From Chloroflexota bacterium (GTDB lineage: Bacteria; Chloroflexota; Dehalococcoidia; Plut-88900): DNA of 5,333 bases. A program made the position numbers and the translations under genes. This document shows, in pieces, positions 5,227-5,333 of this stretch. The notes below the pieces were generated by a model. It ran no database searches and was not told the DNA's origin. It worked only from the letters and a program-made list of their open reading frames with translations. Within the stretch, counting starts at the first letter, position 1; each line of letters begins with the position of its first letter. The stretch covers positions 1 to 5,333 of the forward strand of contig JADFJI010000182.1 in NCBI GenBank assembly GCA_022566235.1, read 5' to 3'.

Positions 5227-5333
5227 GCTCCTCCACACTTCCCTGCGGGGCTCCCTTGATACTTTACCAAAAGGTTCAGCGTTTGGGGAGGCCTTTAGAC
5301 TGGAGTGCTTCAAGAAAGAGGGCCGCCCCCCCA

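Noticed and set aside
5302..5310. CIRCE-like half-site (GGAGTGCTT) upstream of the LPxTG protein gene
   Set aside because: Only one arm is present; no matching inverted arm lies nine bases away on either side.

Overview
The window looks like a chromosomal stretch of a moderately GC-rich bacterium, most likely an uncultivated Chloroflexota (Dehalococcoidia-like). This is inferred from family resemblance, not from a search. The pointers are an HrcA/CIRCE heat-shock locus, a UlaG-like beta-lactamase-fold protein whose C-terminal pattern I associate with Chloroflexota, a small secreted protein with an LPxTG-type C-terminus, and frequent TTG/GTG starts.

Layout. Positions 1-173 (+) hold the start of an ABC-transporter ATPase (Walker A present) that loses homology near 115-125 and stops at 171-173. 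On the opposite strand, a pyridoxamine-5'-phosphate-oxidase-family gene starts at 500 and runs left. Its recognisable domain ends about where the ABC homology ends, and its frame stays open to the window edge. Positions 561-843 hold no confident gene, only short possible remnants. On the minus strand, 844-3820 is a heat-shock cluster transcribed hrcA, grpE, dnaJ. The dnaK gene that usually sits between grpE and dnaJ is absent; a 191-bp spacer with a promoter-like element takes its place. Upstream of hrcA are a consensus sigma-70-type promoter and a CIRCE operator. Back to back with that promoter is one for a rightward gene encoding a metallo-beta-lactamase-fold protein that has lost most metal ligands. 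This gene meets, stop over stop, a leftward gene for a predicted cell-surface protein.

How the genes work together. HrcA should bind CIRCE and repress its own transcript, and so grpE, until heat stress titrates it. GrpE and DnaJ are nucleotide-exchange factor and J-domain co-chaperone for a DnaK that must be encoded elsewhere. The flanking genes are not obviously part of the chaperone system. I see no mobile element, CRISPR array, tRNA or rRNA, and no convincing new multi-gene system. The most unusual points are the missing dnaK, the ABC/oxidase junction, the degenerate metal site and the crowded divergent control region.
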